Part shown: positions 62,694 through 64,000 of the stretch, piece by piece
Numbering within the stretch: the stretch's first letter is position 1
How the letters are laid out: every line of letters begins with the position of its first letter
Source: Corallococcus sp. EGB
GTDB lineage: Bacteria; Myxococcota; Myxococcia; Myxococcales; Myxococcaceae
Length of the DNA: 64,000 nt
NCBI RefSeq assembly: GCF_019968905.1
Contig: NZ_CP079946.1
Location: forward strand, 5,208,001-5,272,000
Reading direction: 5' to 3'
The notes under the pieces: generated by a model
Databases searched by the model: none
The model's input: the letters and a program-made list of their open reading frames with translations, nothing else
What the model was told of the DNA's origin: nothing
Made by a program: the position numbers and the translations under genes

Positions 62694-64000
62694 ATGGCGA
62701 GAATCGTCTTTCTGCCCCTGCCGGAGGCCGGTCACATCCACGCGACCTTCGGGCTCGCGAAGCAGCTGGCGTCCCGGGGGCATGAGCTCGTCTACATGGC
62801 GCCGCCGGATGGCGAGCCCTTCCTGCGAGAGCGCCCCTGGCCCTTCATCCCCCTCTATGAAGAAGCCATGCCGCGAGGGCGGCAGGCGGAGCTTGACGCA
62901 CAGCTGGCCGCACCAGGGCTTTCGCCGAGGGCCCGCAAGGACATCATCCGGGAGGTGCTCCACCGGCACGGGCTGCGCATCACGGAGGCGCTCTTCGGGG
63001 CCACGATGGAGGCCCGCCTGCGCGAGGTCCGGGCCGATCTGTTCCTCGTGGACGCGACGTTCCCCCTGCCCGTGCTGGCGGCCCACAAGCTTGGCGTCCC
63101 CGCCTATCAGCTCTGCACCAACCTCGCGTTGAACCGGGACGTCGCCGTCCCCCCGCTGAGCTCCCACCACGTCCCGACAGGCACCGTCGGTTCGAGGCTC
63201 GGCATCCGGCTCGCCTGGCAGTGGCAGTACCTGCGCACGTTCCTGCCGTTCGAAGAGAAGATGCGCGACCGGATCCGCGCCTTCTATCGCCTCCACCCCG
63301 GCGCGCCACCTGCCAGCTTCAACACCCATCTCCAGATCGGTCCGCACTTCCAGGTCCCCACCCTGGTGATGAGCGCCCCGGAGTTCGACTTCCGCCGCTC
63401 GTCCGCGGACGTCCACTACCTGGGGCCGTGCGTGGACCTCGACCGGACCGAGCCTCCCCTCCCCACGGCCTCACCCCCGGGAGACGCGCCGCACATCCTG
63501 TGCTCGCTGGGCAGTCACGGAGACCGGCTGCGCGGGCATCAGCCCTTCTTCCAGTCCGTCATCTCCGCCGTCGCGCGGAGGCCCCAGCTCCGGCTGCTGA
63601 TGGCGGTGGGCAAGGAGGTGCGGACGGATGCGTTCGGCCCCCTGCCTCCCAACGTCACGGTGACGAACTGGGTTCCCCAGCTCACGGCGTTGAAGCAGTC
63701 CTCGCTGATGATCACCCATGGTGGGCTCAACAGCGTGAAGGAGTGCATCTGCCTGGGCGTCCCCATGCTCGTGTACCCCCTGATGTTCGACCAACCGGGC
63801 AACGCCGCGCGCGTCGTCCACCATGGCCTCGGGCTCCGGGGGAACATCCGCGAGACCTCCGCGGAGCAGGTGGGCGCGCAGCTGGATCAGCTCCTCGGCA
63901 CGCCCACATTCCAGGCGAGGATCCGGGCCATGCAGCGCATCTTCCGGGACGCGGACGCCGCGAGCCAAGGCGCGGTGACGCTCGAGCGGCTGCTCCAGGG
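62694..64000 (+). CDS. GT1-family glycosyltransferase, cut by the window end
   Basis: This gene is open from ATG 62694 to the last base (435 codons, no stop). It is a second MGT-like enzyme: FLPLPEAGHIHATFGLAKQL at the start, and ITHGGLNSVKECICLGVPML with the following MFDQPGNAARV at the nucleotide-sugar site. It is a paralogue of the 58882-60180 enzyme but clearly diverged. It is divergent from the GT2 gene with 61 nt between starts. The C-terminus looks nearly complete, so the stop is probably just outside the window. Confidence 0.87.
   Translation, partial: MARIVFLPLPEAGHIHATFGLAKQLASRGHELVYMAPPDGEPFLRERPWPFIPLYEEAMPRGRQAELDAQLAAPGLSPRARKDIIREVLHRHGLRITEALFGATMEARLREVRADLFLVDATFPLPVLAAHKLGVPAYQLCTNLALNRDVAVPPLSSHHVPTGTVGSRLGIRLAWQWQYLRTFLPFEEKMRDRIRAFYRLHPGAPPASFNTHLQIGPHFQVPTLVMSAPEFDFRRSSADVHYLGPCVDLDRTEPPLPTASPPGDAPHILCSLGSHGDRLRGHQPFFQSVISAVARRPQLRLLMAVGKEVRTDAFGPLPPNVTVTNWVPQLTALKQSSLMITHGGLNSVKECICLGVPMLVYPLMFDQPGNAARVVHHGLGLRGNIRETSAEQVGAQLDQLLGTPTFQARIRAMQRIFRDADAASQGAVTLERLLQ

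Overview
The window is about 70% G+C and carries a complete myxochelin (catecholate siderophore) locus. Together with large modular NRPS/PKS genes, a NtrC-type two-component system and Cys-rich lipoproteins, this points to a myxobacterium of the Myxococcales (Corallococcus, Myxococcus or Stigmatella-like). I cannot fix the genus from sequence alone. No rRNA, tRNA, CRISPR array or insertion sequence was seen.

Region 1 (1-3261) holds a triple bacterial-PH-domain membrane protein and, convergent to it, a single-chain dihydroxyacetone kinase. Region 2 (3426-20614) is the myxochelin regulon. It has an MFS exporter candidate, the aminotransferase mxcL, the 2,3-dihydroxybenzoate genes mxcC-D-E-F, the lysine-activating NRPS mxcG with a terminal reductase, a class II DAHP synthase that feeds the shikimate pathway, a TonB-dependent receptor (mxcH type) with a fused TonB-C-like domain, and a lipoprotein. 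Three Fur-like operators stand before the exporter, mxcC and mxcH, so the whole set is probably iron-repressed.

Region 3 (20634-26235) is a compact regulatory circuit. A membrane histidine kinase and a NtrC-type response regulator overlap by an ATGA. Immediately after the regulator stop codon come two copies of a 19-bp palindrome, then an exact GG-N10-GC sigma-54 promoter, then a SulP anion transporter overlapping a beta-carbonic anhydrase. This reads as a sigma-54-controlled bicarbonate uptake/hydration operon. A strong bidirectional terminator closes it. Region 4 (26255-28291) is a peptidase-M19-like lipoprotein with a Cys-rich tail.

Region 5 (28571-58533, minus strand) is an operon of about 30 kb with overlapping genes: a 5424-aa FAAL-NRPS, a KS-AT-KR-ACP polyketide synthase, a 2568-aa NRPS and a GT4-like glycosyltransferase. 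Read by domain order and A-domain signature residues, the line is FAAL-ACP / C-A(Asp)-T / C-A(aromatic-like)-T-E / C-A(Thr)-T / C-A(X)-T / KS-AT(malonyl)-KR-ACP / C-A(X)-T / C-A(X)-T / C. The inferred product is a fatty-acylated peptide with a statine-like beta-hydroxy-gamma-amino unit, probably glycosylated. It ends at a terminal condensation domain with no thioesterase. The three X adenylation domains are nearly identical at DNA level with sharp edges, which suggests recent A-domain copying.

Region 6 (58534-64000) begins with an A+T-rich divergent promoter region containing a 10-bp inverted repeat. It continues with a GT1 glycosyltransferase, a convergent GMC oxidoreductase plus GT2 glycosyltransferase pair, and a second GT1 gene cut by the window end. 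These may tailor the region 5 product. No MbtH, thioesterase, phosphopantetheinyl transferase or dedicated exporter for that cluster is visible, so it may extend beyond the window.
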